Of a stretch of DNA of 64,000 bases, positions 33,901 to 46,200 are shown piece by piece. The notes beneath the pieces are model-generated. The model saw nothing but the letters and a program-made list of their open reading frames with translations. It was not told the origin of the DNA and did not search any database. Origin of the DNA: Penicillus capitatus (lineage: Eukaryota; Chlorophyta); contig OZ287711.1 of NCBI GenBank assembly GCA_965649825.1, forward strand, positions 186,001-250,000, written 5' to 3'. A program made the position numbers and the translations under genes. Positions within the stretch are counted from its first letter, which is position 1. Each line of letters opens with the position of its first letter.

Positions 33901-36900
33901 ATAGGCATTCTTCAGATAGCAGGATCCGTGTGTCGATCTCCACACCCACGACTTACACTCTAGAGCAGCCACGTGTCAGAAGAGGGTTCGGTAAGCTCAT
34001 CTGCTGTCTCTTACGGGGATTCTTGCTGCAAGCCTTGCAGCAGGCGAATGGCGTCTTACGGTAGAGTGGCTTGGAATGGATGTTGTATTCCTTTGCCTGG
34101 TCTTTACCGATAGTAAAACGGCAGGACTCGGAGCCAGTCGCCTTTCCCCAGCCGCCGCCACCGAAGGTGTACATCGTCCAGCCACTGCTGATCGTCACAA
34201 TCTTCTTTGTCACGGTCGCATGCGTCTGGTAGACGTAAGATCGGCTACTCTCATCATAGGCAATGCAGTCATCGCAAGAAGTCTTCTTGTCTTTGTCGTA
34301 TTTGTTCTTAAGGAAGCACTCTTTCGTTCTTGTGTTGAATACCCATGACTTACACTCTAGAGTGCATCAGATGTTAAAAACCAGAAGAAGCAAAGTAAAA
34401 AGGTACGTACCGTTCTCTTTAGCGCATTCGTTGCAGCACTGGAAGGAGAATTTGAGTTTCAGTGGCTCGCTGTGAATGTTGTACTCGGCAGGTTGATCAT
34501 ATCCTTTAGATACTTTGCACAGTTTAGCAGCGTGATCCTTTGGCATCCAGATTCCTGTTTCAGAGGACCAGGAGAGATCCTTCTCAACAGTTCTGCCGGC
34601 ACTTCCGCCGCCGCCGCCGCCAGCTGACGTCGAGTACTTTTCTGTCAGATAGTATCCGCCGCCTTCGCTATAGCCAACACAGTCATCACAGGAAGACATC
34701 TTCGATTCATCATAGGCATTCTTCAGATAACAAGATCCGTGTGTCGATCTCCACACCCACGACTTGCATTCTAGAACCATCGAGAATTGTATAGCGAACG
34801 ATTGGACAGGTGGTCTCTTACGGGGATTCTTGCCGCAAGCGTTGCAGCAGGCGAACGGCGTCTTACGGTAGAGTGGCTTGGAATGGATATTGTATTCCTT
34901 TGCCTGGTCCTTACCGATAGTAAAACGGCAGGACTCGGAGCCAGTCGCCTTTGCCCAGCCGCCGCCACCGAAGGTGTGCATCGTCCAGCCACTGCTGATC
35001 GTCACAATCTTCTTTGTCACGGTCGCATGCGTCTGGTAGACGTAAGATCGGCTACTCTCATCATAGGCAATGCAGTCCGCACAAGGAATCTTCTTGTTGT
35101 TATCGTATTTGTTTTTAAGAAAGCACTCCTTGGAACTCGGCTTAAACACCCACGACTTGCACTCTGGAAACACATAATTCATCACAAGAAAACAAAGTAA
35201 GAGGGTACGTACCGTTCTCTTTAGCGCATTCGTTGCAGCACTGGAAGGAGAATTTGAGTTTCAGTGGCTCGCTGTGAATGTTGTGCTCGGCTGGTTGATC
35301 ATATCCTTTAGATACTCTGCACAGCTTAGCAGCGTGATCCTTTGGCATCCAGATGCCTGTTTCGGAAGCCCAGGAAAGATCCTTCTCGATAGTTCTGCCA
35401 GCACTTCCGCCGCCGCCGGCGGCGCCGCCACCTGACCCGGATGACGAAGAGTAAGTCTTTGTTAGATAGTATCCGCCGCCTTTGCTGTAGCCCACACAAT
35501 CGCTGCAGTCCTTCATCTTGGACGCATCATAAGTGTTCTTCAGATGGCAAGATCCGTGCGTCGCTTTCCACACCCACGACTTGCATTCTGTCATCCACGA
35601 AACTCAGACAAGCCCAGGTACAAAGATCGCTCACGATCGTTTTGGTTGCAGGCATCGCAGCACATGTAAGCAGAGTTGAGGAACAGCGGCTGAGGCAGAA
35701 GGTCATACTCTTTCGCCTGATCCTTGCCGAGCGAAAAGATACACGACTCCGAACCGGAGGCTTGTCCCCAACCACTTCCGCCAAACGTCAAGGCCGTCCA
35801 CTTGGAAGTCGTCGTCGTGATTGTCTTCGTCACCGTCGCATGTGTTTGGTAGACATAGGATCGGCTGTTCTCGTCGTAGGAAATGCAGTCCGCACAGGGA
35901 ATCTTTTTCGCCGCATCGTATTGGTTCTTGAGGTAGCACTCCTTGGAACCCGACTTAAACACCCACGACTTGCAGGCTGCGAACACAGACAACCGTCATG
36001 CCCGTAACGCGCTCGATGCCGCTAACCGTTTTGTTTGGCGCATTCGTTGCAGCATTGGAAGGAGAACTGGAACTTGAGTGGCTGGCTGTGGATGTTGTAC
36101 TCGGCAGGTTGATCGTGGCCCTTAGACACGCGACACAGCTTCGCTGCGATGTCCTTCGGCATCCAAATGCCAGTTTCTGAGGCCCAGGAGAGATCTTTCT
36201 GTTGGGTTCTGCTCGAGCTTCCGCCGCCACCGCCGCCGCCATGTCCCGATCCCAGTCCTGACCAACCGGAATCTCCCTGGACGAGGAAGTGTGCACCCTC
36301 CGTGCTGTAAGCCGTGCAATCGGCGCAGTCAATGTCGTTTTTGCTCTTATCGTAGTTATTCTTTAAGAAACACTGTTTCGTGGAAGCTTTCCACACCCAT
36401 GACTTGCATTCTGCCGAAACAGACCACCCGTCATCACACATACGCATCTTTCGAGGCACTTACGATCATTCTGGTTGCACGAGTTGCAGCAGATGAGTGC
36501 CGTATCGACTGTCAGCGGTTGGGGCATCAGATTGAATGCGGCAGGCTGATCAAAGCCCGTCGCAAACATACACTTGTTCGATGCATCGGCAGCTGTCGCC
36601 AGGCGAAATCCAACACCGTGACCAAAAAAGCCTTTCTCCCACTGTATCGTGTAGGTTGTCTCCGTTGTTTTTATCGTCGTCTTGTGATACGAATGGTAAC
36701 CTCCATGGCCGCTGCCACCGCCGCCGCCGCCGCCAGATCCACTCGCATAGACATACAGTTCTCCCGTTGCGCTAAAAGCGACACAGTCATTGCATTTCGT
36801 TTCCTTGCTGCGTCGATGATCAAAATTCTGTTTCAAGTAACACTCCTTCGATTGCGAATGCCATACCCACGATTTACATCCTAGACCACACCCTCCATCT

Positions 36901-38381
36901 CAATCCATACCTACGATGGCATCGATACCGCACCTGAGGTCGAGCCGCACTTATTGCAGCAGGAAAATGCATCGTTTGTGCTGACAGGCATGCCAGGCAG
37001 GTTGAAATCTTGTGGCTGGTCGAATCCAACCATCACCGTACACATCGTCTTTTCCTTTCCGGTATATCTTCCCCATCCTGTCTGCCCAAAGGCAAACTGA
37101 TACATCGCCATCTCTTGTTGCGAGAACTCATATTCCGTCTCCATATGCACCGACTTCTTCTGTCGCGCCGCCAAGCTGTAGACATACTGTTTGCCGTCCG
37201 CCGCAAAGGCAATGCATGAAGCGCAAGGAATATTGTTCCGCTCCGGTTTGTAATCGTTCTTCAAGAAACACTCCGTCGTTTCTTGCTTCCACACCCACGA
37301 CTTGCAAACTGAACACAGATCACCGCCGTTCACCCTATCCGCCCATCCAATAGCACAAACGCACCGGGATTGGTCGTGCACGAATCGCAGCACTGAAAGG
37401 AGGCAGGCAAGATCAGTGGCTTCTCCAACATATTGAACTCGGCCGGTTGATCAAAGCCTTCTTTGAATCGACAGCCTTCGCCGCCCGTCGCCTGAGCCAC
37501 CCCGGCATCGACGCCATACTTTGGCACGGAACCGAGCGACGCTTGCAGCTCCTCTTGCGAGAGCATGACGGATGGCTTCTGCGACGCAGCGGTGGACGTC
37601 TGATACTGACCGCCGCTTCCGTGACCGGCGGCGGATTCCGAATGTGAGCTCTGGGCGCTTTCGCTGTGCGTTTCCGTCATCGTCTTCGTCACTACGCAAC
37701 ACACCGACGCGTCGCCGTGCCGCCAAGCGCAACGCGTTTACCCATCGTTTGCGTTTTCCTTCCCGTGCATTGGAAGTATCTCGCGCCGCTGGGATTGGAC
37801 GCCACACAGTCGGCGCACTTCACCTGCTGCAACTGGGCGTAGGGCTTGGACTTGAGAAAACACTCCTTCGTTGCCTTGTTATACACCCATGCCTGACATC
37901 CTAACGACGGCAGCTCGACGAGATCTTTCACAAAACGGCCATACCTGCTGTCCACTTGCAGAAGAAGCAACATCCGCAAAGCTGGTCAACGTTTGGACGC
38001 GTTTCCAAATCGCCTCCGGAGAGATCGATGCCGTCTTCGATATGGCACGTCTGTTTCTCGACTAGACGACAGCACGCGACGACATCGCAAAGATCACGGC
38101 GTTTTGGCGACGTCCTTACTGCCATCGTTGTCGTCGACGACAGCACCGCTCTGACACCAAGGAGACAAACATCCACCTAAAGTCGGCGTCCGTGTCGGTT
38201 GGATGGCCACATCGACGCGACGCGCGCATGACGGGCGAAACGCCTGGCGATGAAAGGCAAAGGGTCGGTGCTTACTGTTTAGGTGTCTGGAAAGACGTGC
38301 TGTCGACTGGGGGTCAAAATTCAGCGGTTCGGCGTGTGCTGTGATCCACAGCAGGAGTAGGAGAACGAGTCGCGCAGCCAT
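24959..38381 (-). CDS. Giant secreted protein with about 21 PAN/apple-like modules, Pro-rich and Gly-rich regions
   Basis: The ATG at 38381 opens a signal peptide (MAARLVLLLLLWITAHA). From about 38.05 to 28.5 kb, exons encode tandem modules of the form C...G-x-DQP-x-EYN...FxCC-x-x-C, then intron, then ECKSWVWK...ECFLKN-x-YD...PCxDCxAY. CC..C plus C-x-x-WV-x(6)-C-x-LK is a PAN/apple fold signature; such folds bind protein or carbohydrate in extracellular proteins. Module introns I spliced are phase 1, for example after NG/NE and before CKSWV. Beyond the modules come a Pro/Ser stretch, several Gly-rich exons (27.8-26.0 kb) with scattered Cys, and a Lys/Ala/Glu-rich last exon (HSYGSKTSGDQ, DHGDHGDHHDGD) with stop at 24959. 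The estimated product is well over 3,500 aa. Likely an extracellular-matrix, wall or adhesive protein; no TM anchor is seen. Individual exon ends were not all fixed. Confidence 0.85.
25980..27800 (-). repeat. Gly-rich coding region of the minus-strand PAN gene
   Basis: Several exons made of GGGGG tracts with interspersed E, D, S, T and single Cys (ASICFGGGG, VSCHDCVAGGGGG). The opposite strand reads as Pro- and His/Leu-rich open frames, which are shadows. The CHDC...GGGGGTT block has a counterpart, CKDC...GEGGGTTT, in the plus-strand paralogue at about 49115-49160. Confidence 0.85.
28860..29090 (-). repeat. Pro/Ser-rich tract (PPPPSPIPSPS) in the minus-strand PAN gene
   Basis: Located between the last two PAN modules. 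The SPSPPPPSPIPSPSPPPPSP pattern is that of hydroxyproline-rich glycoproteins of green algal walls. It includes a repeated ISYSPK peptide (28895-28945). Confidence 0.85.
31370..31670 (-). repeat. 48-bp coding tandem repeat (EEDEEGFGKEEVTVTK), about six copies
   Basis: Inside the linker after the fifteenth PAN module. Copies are nearly identical at DNA level, so expansion is recent. The opposite strand is open across the array. Confidence 0.95.
31716..31848 (-). repeat. 24-bp coding tandem repeat (ARRKAEEE), about five copies
   Basis: Directly upstream, in gene sense, of the 48-bp array. It encodes a highly charged segment likely to form a single helix or coiled coil. Two codon variants alternate along the array. 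Confidence 0.9.
32390..36000 (-). repeat. Higher-order repeat: two-module PAN unit of about 0.8 kb, four to five copies
   Basis: Modules alternate between a WRSTHGSCYLKN...GYSEGGGYYLTEK type and a FKTKTKECFLKN...YDESSRSYVYQ type. The first type has its ECKSWVW exon start near 35590, 34770, 33960, 33180 and 32390. The second has its start near 35970, 35155, 34355, 33565 and 32765. The period is therefore about 790-820 bp, including the introns. Copies at 33-35 kb are nearly identical. Confidence 0.9.
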
Positions 38382-38580
38382 CGTGCCGCGACGACGTGAC
38401 TGAGCAAGAACGCTGTGCGGTTTTCACGCAGAAGCAACCGGAGCAGCAAAGCACCACTGCATGCAAAAGCGCAGGGCTATACGACGAATGACGGCGCCAC
38501 GCGCATTTGTACTTCAGATTTCGCATCAAATCCGACTAATCCAATCCTGCAAATCCGGACGCGGCTTGGCGATAGGGACA

Positions 38581-39900
38581 TCAGATCGCCACGTCAGAAA
38601 TCCGTTCCATCTCGGCGGCCGTTCCCGATCGACCCGGCTGCGTTGCTACGTCATAGGGAAGGCGAAATCGAACGCAGCACATGACTTTGTATGGGGCAAC
38701 GTCGCGGACGACATGCACCTCGGCATCGATCGCCGCCCCCAAAACGTTCTCACACTTTTGTCGCATCATCTCTGGCGTCTCACTTTTTTGCATAAAAGCG
38801 TAGCAATGCACCATCGGCATCTGCTCCGCCGTCCAGTGCGCTCGATCGAAGCTGCCTCGGAACATGTCGAGGAAACCGATAGCGTACTGGGGGTAGTTCA
38901 TCACGATGTGATGACAACGTAGCGGCAGCGGCGGCGCGATGACATCGTCCATCGCAGCGTCACTCTTTTCCACTCTTCGTTTCTTTCGTCTCTCTTGAAA
39001 GGCGGCGACGTCGGCGCGGTAGTCCTCCGAAACGAACGGATCCAGATCGCCGTGGTGACCCAGCAGCACACGCATACAATGTCGTGCATCCAGGTTCAGT
39101 GGCAGCACGCGATCGACGACGGCGTTGAGAGCAATGTTGTGGCGCAGGTAGCGATAGCTGTCGGGATTGATGTCATTGGCCACGACACGGCAGCCCTTTT
39201 TGGCGGCGGGTATGGCGAAGGGCCCGATGCCAGCCATCAGATCCACGACCGTCTCGCCGGGATCAAACACATCGACCAGGCGCGTGTGCTCGTACTCCAG
39301 GCGACTGTTCCAATAGACTTTGCCAAAATCCAACCGAAATCGACAGCCGCTTTGCCGGACTTCGGTCTCGAGCGACGCATCTCCTGCCAGAACTTCGTAC
39401 TCCATCACACGGAAGGCGTTCTCCACCGTCGCCACTTTGTTGATCACCGTCTGGATGCTCGGATTCTTATCAAGCAGTACTTGACCGATGGCATGTTTGT
39501 ACGGCGCGTGTTCTGGGCGAAGATTGAGGTGTGCGATGTGGCCGATGCTCTCGAAGGCTGTCGGCGCGACGACCGTCGTCGGTAGCAGCTTCCGTATGAC
39601 TTCCGCCGCTGTCAGATGCTCGTATCCCAGTGAAAGCTCGTGATCGACCCATTCAACGTCGTCGCGCTCAAGGAGGCGCTGGACGTCCTCCGGTACGTTC
39701 TCTGCGATGTCGTCTTTCAGCAAAACGAGCCGCGTCGCATCGTTTGTGTCCTTCTGCACGGGTGGCACTCTGGCAGTCGTCAGAAGGTGATGCCGCACCA
39801 GACGACGGACGTCTTGACTGAGTCGCGACGGAACGCGGAGCGCTTTGACGCGAAGCGTACGACGAAAGGCCTCGCGATCGAGCGTTATACGTTCGGACAT
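38581..39900 (-). CDS. TRM5: tRNA (guanine-N1)-methyltransferase, Trm5 family
   Basis: An intronless 439-aa frame from the ATG at 39900, chosen because Trm5 proteins begin shortly before the D1-like segment (TLDREAFRRTLRVKALRVP). Family features follow: HLNLRPEHAPYKHAIGQVLLDKN, FRLDFGKVYWNSRLEYEH, the SAM-binding loop VVDLMAGIGPFAIPAAKKG, VANDINPDSYRYLRHNI and the catalytic-region VMNYPQYAIGFLD. It methylates N1 of G37 in tRNAs in cytosol/nucleus, and often mitochondria. Further ATGs up to 39990 would add 30 residues and reach into the divergent gene's 5' end. It lies 200 bp upstream of the PAN megagene in the same direction. Confidence 0.95.
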   Translation of the reverse strand: MSERITLDREAFRRTLRVKALRVPSRLSQDVRRLVRHHLLTTARVPPVQKDTNDATRLVLLKDDIAENVPEDVQRLLERDDVEWVDHELSLGYEHLTAAEVIRKLLPTTVVAPTAFESIGHIAHLNLRPEHAPYKHAIGQVLLDKNPSIQTVINKVATVENAFRVMEYEVLAGDASLETEVRQSGCRFRLDFGKVYWNSRLEYEHTRLVDVFDPGETVVDLMAGIGPFAIPAAKKGCRVVANDINPDSYRYLRHNIALNAVVDRVLPLNLDARHCMRVLLGHHGDLDPFVSEDYRADVAAFQERRKKRRVEKSDAAMDDVIAPPLPLRCHHIVMNYPQYAIGFLDMFRGSFDRAHWTAEQMPMVHCYAFMQKSETPEMMRQKCENVLGAAIDAEVHVVRDVAPYKVMCCVRFRLPYDVATQPGRSGTAAEMERISDVAI

Positions 39901-39952
39901 AAAAACGGACGCCAGACGCCAGAGCTGTCGCATACTGTACGACACGTCTCTC

Positions 39953-42900
39953 ATGTGGCCCCGTGTTCGACGGGCCCTGCCGATCGTCACGCGTGGCCTT
40001 CGTGGATGCTCCTACCGCGCAGAGAACTACGAGTTCGTCGAGTTTCGCAATTTGACGCAGTGGTCGGACATCGAGACGGCGATCGAATCCGTCGGCGCCA
40101 ATCTCTCGCCTGCCCATATCGGCGCCGCCTTCGCGCAGTCGCAGAAGCTCCTGCCGCGTCCGCCGCCTGCGTTTTTGCAGTTCCTGACGCAGCGGGCGAT
40201 TGAGCAGCGCCATTTACTGGACACGAAATCCGTCACCGTCATCCTTCATGCCTGTGCCGGTCTGGGGCATTTTGATCCGCAGCTGCTGGCGGCGCTGGGC
40301 GAAGTGGCCAACGAACAAGTGATGTTTATGGATTTCCACACGACGGCGAAGCTGATCCATACCTTGGGAAGACTACAGCAATCATGGAAGGCGCATTCCT
40401 CAGCCACCGCCGCCACCGCCGCCGTACCGTTCGCTCAGATGGAGTCCGTGCTGCAGGTCTTGACCTCGCGTCTGCCCACTTTCTTCTTCGCCGAGTCAGG
40501 TCACACCTTTTCTCACTCTTCTTTAAGCGGACGGTGTTGTAGGAGATGTGAGATGCGGTCGATGCTGCTACTGTTGCTTGGACTGGCCGAGTTGGAGTAC
40601 TGGCCGCCAGATCTGAGCCAAGTACTGACACGACAGATCACACATCTCACGGATCACACTCCCGACAGTCTCGCCACCATCCTCTACGCCCTTTCCCGTC
40701 TGCATTGCCGGGATGTCCAGCTGATACAGCGCCTGGCACGGGACGTCACATCACCGTCACATCTCTCACGCTTTACGTGCAGAGAACTGGCAACCGTCAT
40801 CTTCGCCATCGAGCGTCTGGGCTGCCGTTCGCACATCGTCCTGTCGACGTTGGTGGAGGAAGCGTCGAAGCCGAAGCGACTGCAAAGCTTTACAGATCAC
40901 AGTCTGGCCAATATTCTCTACGCACTGAGTCTCTCGGAGCTGCGTCCCAATGTGATGGACGTCTTTCAGGATGCGTTTCTCCGAGACCATCGACTGCAAA
41001 CGTGCAACGAGCAGGACATCGTCAGCTTGATGCATTCCCTCAGGCGGCAGCCACGTTTCGATGAACAATTTTTGGCGGCGCTGATGGCGGCGGTGACGGA
41101 AGAACGCCGATTGGAGAAATGGACGCCATCGGATGTGATCGAAATTCTCTTTGGCTTTGCGGTCTCTTCCTGTTCAGATCCATCGCCGCTTCGACCCCTT
41201 GTCGAAAAACTCAGCAAAAGGGAGGCATTGGCCGCCCTGCAGTCACATCAAATGGCCGACGCTGTGTACAGCGTAGGGGTATTGGCCCTACCGATGCCGG
41301 AAGCATTGTGTGCCCATCTACAGAACACCTCGTGGCTGTTGTCGCTCTCCCAGGTGTCGATCCTACGTGTGTTGACTGGACTGTCCCGTGGGTCACCTCA
41401 AGATCCCGCTCTCAACAGGACGTGTGCCGCGGCAGCGCTCGCTCCACGGCGACTGGGCCTCTATCCTTGCCACGAACTGACCAAGTTAGCCACGGCGTTG
41501 ACAGCGATGGGACTGCGGAGTCGAACGTTCGTGGGGCCATTGGAGATGGCAATCACAAAGGATGAGCGATTTCGGCGATGTTCTGTGACAGATCTGGCGG
41601 CGCTAACCGTCGCAATCAGCGAACTGAGACGCCGGGGCAGTCCATGCTTAACAGCGCTCTTTGCGCATCTCATGGCGAAGGACAATGTACAGAGACTGCC
41701 ACTGAAAACGCTCAGCCGTCTTCTAACGGTTGCCGGGCAGTTGGACCTTCAGGATGCGACGTGGGCCGAGGGCGTGGCGGAAGTGCTGCGCCAGCCAAAC
41801 AAGGAAGACCTTGTGGAGACACACATCGTGTCGATGGTGACCAGTCTCTGTCACATGCGACACCGCAGCGATCTTTGGTCTTCGCTCCTTCCTAAGCTCA
41901 AACAGCATCTCCTGGCAAACTACTGTCCACCGGATCTGCATCTGCAGCTTCTCAACAGCTTCGCCAGAAACATATCCAATCTGAGACACGAATTGAAGGC
42001 GTCCGGCATCGTGGAGCTGATACTCCATCAGCAAAGTCCAGAAGTGCTCAAGGAGCTTTCCGACGAAGCGCTCGGAACGTTAGCAACCTCCCTTGCGACA
42101 CTCGTCTATGCGATGCCGCCCTGGATCGATGCTATGTGTGACCAGGCCTCGGAGCGTATACAGGAGAAAGAGCTCAGGCACAAGGATGTGATACGCTTTG
42201 TGGCGGCGCTGATGGAGATCTGCTGGCGGCTGAAGGCCACGGAGCATCCCGTCTTCTCTATGGTGGAATCGCACGTGGCGAAGCTGCACGAGACGATTAC
42301 GAGCGACAGGATGTTCTCTGTCGCGCCGTATGTCTCGCACGAGCTTCTCGTCAACTTTATGTTCCTCAAAGGCGTCGAAGGAACATTCACACGCACGCAT
42401 CTGAGCAGCGGACTGGATCTGATGGTTGCACTCGAACGCGAAAGCGTGCCTGCTCCGAAGCGCCGTCTGCCGAGTGTGTTCCTCTGTCTTTTGTATCTGC
42501 AGAGATTTGGCTACCGTCCGGAGACCAACCAACAGTCCAGGCTGCTGCGTCGATCGATGGAAAGGCAGATCGAAGAGCAGATCGCGGTGACAACGGCTTT
42601 GGAGACGAGAGTTGGCGCCGCCACAGAATTGGCGGCGGATGTCGCGGAGAAGAAGTTGAAAATCGGGGCGCTGTTACGAGATCTGCATCTAAAAGTCGAT
42701 CTCCTCGACCGCCGCTGCAAAACGGTCGCACTCTTCTTGCAGCCAGGCGCCGGTCTTGATTTCGGCGGCGCGATCGAAACGGGAGACATCAAACTGAAAC
42801 GGGCGCTGCTGGAGCATCGCGGATACAACGTACAACCTCTTGCGCCGATCTCTGAACCAAAAGCACCACGTTCTGTGCTCTCAGGTGGTGACCATCAATG

Positions 42901-42980
42901 CCGAGGCCTTCGATGCGATGTCCTTAGATGAACAGCGCTCCTGGCTCTCGTCGCTTCTCCCCGCAGAAACCCTCGCATAG
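39953..42980 (+). CDS. RAP-domain (octotricopeptide/FASTK-type) organellar RNA-binding protein
   Basis: Three exons (39953-40494, 40543-42829, 42885-42980) give about 974 aa. The N-terminus (MWPRVRRALPIVTRGLRG) is Arg-rich and acid-free like a mitochondrial or plastid targeting peptide. The body is a series of degenerate helical repeats of about 37 residues (DHTPDSLATILYALSRL, FTCRELATVIFAIERLG, FTDHSLANILYALSLS). The C-terminus, completed only by splicing out the 55-nt second intron, is a RAP domain (LKRALLEHRGYNVVTINAEAF). Such proteins process, stabilise or activate individual organellar RNAs. The first, 48-nt intron is a multiple of three without a stop, so retention would also be readable. 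The ATG lies 52 bp from the divergent TRM5 ATG. Confidence 0.85.
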
Positions 42981-43208
42981 AAGCCCGACACAGCGGCCGT
43001 CATGCCTTCGTCGTTTCTTGTCACCATCCGCGTCACTGCAGACGAGGTGTGCGTCCGTTGGGTCGTTAAACGCCAGCTGGCATCGGTCTCCAGTTATCGT
43101 ACATTGTGCTATACGACGTTTCAGCTGTTCTCGTCTTGACGCGTTTCTTTATTGTCTGTCCGAATACGCATCGTAAATTTCTGTCTTCTACAGATGTATG
43201 GTCGCGCC

Positions 43209-46200
43209 ATGGTCGCGCGTCCTATCCTCCTTCTCTTACTGTCCCTTGCGGTCAACGCCGTTCCGATGCTCCACGATGCGCACCCAATGATGCATCCGTC
43301 CAGAGCGCTCAAAAGTACCCCCGTCGACAGCGCCCTGCCGCGCGCACCCCATCGACGGCGTTTTGCAGGTGGCTGCGTACCGCCGGCCTGTATCGAAGGC
43401 GTGGTCAAGTGGGATAGCAGAGGTACGCTTGGAACGCGTGGGGGCTGTCGTCGCATCCGTCCGTGGTGTGGCAGATGAGACAGAGGCGAACGCGAAGAAT
43501 ATCCCGATCCAACGCGGGGTCGATTTGCTAGGCAGCACCTACAAAACATTCCACGATATCCAGATGCACTGTGACTGTTATCACAAATGCCATGCCGACA
43601 GCGGTAGGCCTCGCCGCCTCCTGGCTGTCCTGTTCCATCGGGCGTTGTTGTGCAGCGTGTCGTGCGTGGGTCTATCAGGAGCGGCTTAAGGAGTGCTACC
43701 TCAAGCAGAAGAGCTGCGATCAGTTGCCGCGAGGGAGGTGCAAGAGCTGTGTCGCTTCAGCCAAGCGCAGCGGATCCTCTGGGCGTTTTATCCTCTGCCC
43801 TGACAGTAACGAGACGTCTGACATGTGGCGGCGGCGGACCATGCTTGTGTGATGTGACAGTTCCGCAGGCGGCGCCGTCAGTGCCGATGGGCTGTCGGAT
43901 GGAAGAGACCGTCACCACGGTCTTCTTTCGACGCGTGACGCGAAGATGGGTGGCGGCGCCCGGAATGTGGATGCCACACTACATGTCCAAACAGGTTTGT
44001 ACCATAAAGGAAGGCTACGACCAGCCTGCCGAATTCAATCTCACCCAACCGCTCTATCTCGAGCATCCCTTCGAATGCTGCAACGCATGCCTGCTCAAGA
44101 ACGGTACGCCGCTCGTCGCTGCCTTCGTGGCGCTAGATGGCTGGTGTTAGGCACTTGTCAGTCGTGGGTCTATAATCGAGCGACGCGGGAATGTTTTCTC
44201 AAGAAAGACTATGACGAATCGCGGAACACGATTCCGTGCGCGACGTGTGTGGCCTATCACGAATCGAGTGAGGACTACGTGTATCAAGAGAAGAAGCTGG
44301 AGGAGATCGTGATCGAACCGCAAGCGGCAAAGTGGACATCGGAGCTCTTCGGTGGCGACTGGGCTAGATGGACCGGAACACAGCAGTGCCGGTTCGCGGT
44401 AGGGCACGACTATCCAAAGGCCCCCAACCTATTCGATCGCCCCCTCTTTCTCGACGCCGCCTTCAAGTGCTGCAACGCTTGTCTTCAAGAACCAAGCACG
44501 CCGTGACCGTGATGCCGAGGGGGAGATGTGAGTGGCGGTGTGGATGCAGGTTGTGCGTCGTGGGTGTGGATGGCGACGAAGCACGAATGCTTTTTGAAAT
44601 CGGCCCGGTCGACGCAGAGCGATTCAGAGCCGTGCGCGGATTGCGTCGCCGATGATCTCGACGGCGATTATTTTCTTTACGTCTACGATCGTGCCGGACG
44701 CAAGTGGCCGTCGACAACGGAGGCAGTGAAGCCGAAGGATCGATCGTGGGCGTCCGAGCGGCGACCGTGGATGCCGCCAGAGGTGGCGCGTGAAATGTGT
44801 CGCGTATCTTATGGATACGATCAGCCTGCCGAGTTTGATATGCTCAAGAAGCCCCTCATCTTACCCTTCCCTTTTATGTGCTGCGACGAATGCGCCAAAA
44901 CGGATCGTAAGCGTCGTGGCATCGAGGGCCGTGGAGATGTTGTTGAGTAGGTTGCCGGTCGTGGGTTTACAAGAGCTCGACGCACGAATGCTTCTTCAAG
45001 TTTCGTTACGTGGCGGCGGCGGCGGCGGCGCGGATTCCGTGTGCGGATTGCATTGGCTATGACGCCGAAGCGCGCGCACCGGATCACGTGTTTCACAATA
45101 CGACGACGATGCATATCACCATCACCACCATCTTCACCTCCGCAGCAGATCCACACAACTGGACGGCGACGCGCTATGGAGAAGAGACCGAATGGCGGCC
45201 GGCAGATGAGACGATTCCTGGGAATTATGTCGAAGGCTTCGACCAGCCGTCGGAATTTGATTTGGGGAACTCACCTTATGTTCTGAACGAAGCGGGAAAG
45301 TGCCGCTACCTATGCCGCAAAACGCCAAGTGCGCCGCCCGCTGTGTGTGCCGATATCCAAGTCACGTGGATGATGATTAGAATGTGTCGCGTGGGTGTGG
45401 CGAGCCAATCTTCATCAATGCTACCTGAAGAACGACTACGATCCCTATCGCAGCGCGATCGATCCTTGCGACGATTGCGTGGCGCACGCCACCAAAGGAA
45501 ATTATTATTTGCTATGGACGCCGCGTGGGGATTCCAAATTTCAGCCTTACAGTCGTCTGATCGAGAAAGAGGCGGCGGCGGCTCGATGTGCTTATACAAC
45601 AGGCATGGATCAGCCAGCGAAATACGATCTTCATGATACGCCCCTGACGAAAGATAGCGCATTCCTCTGCTGCAACGCCTGCTACGAAGAGCCATGTATG
45701 GATGTCGTTGTTGTTAGGTCTTACCTAAGGGGCGTGCGTTTGTGCAGTGTGCAAATCGTGGGTCTGGCATTTCAAGTCGGGTGACTGTCGCCTGAAGAGC
45801 GCGTATTTTGCCGATGATCCAAGGGAGCCGTGCGCGGATTGTGTCGCCTACGAATCCGCCGCCACTCAGTTTGCTTACATTCCGGTTCAAGAGCTGTCGA
45901 AAGAAGAGAATTTGACAGAAGCGCAGCAGCCAGTGTTGGGAAGCGGCGAGAGCTGGGCAGTGTCGAACGGAACAGAACAGTGTCGTTTTGTTCAGGGACT
46001 GGATCTGTCGGATCAATATGATCTGTTAGAGGGTCCAAGCGAATCTGCTTTTGGCTGCTGCGATATGTGTGACACGATAGAAGGTCATTGCCCGCCGCCT
46101 TGGGCCGGAGGTATGAGGGGTGGTGTGTAGGGTGTGAGGCATGGGTGTGGTACAGGGAATCCAAGAGATGCCGTTTGACGTCTCGTGCAGATTTTGGATC

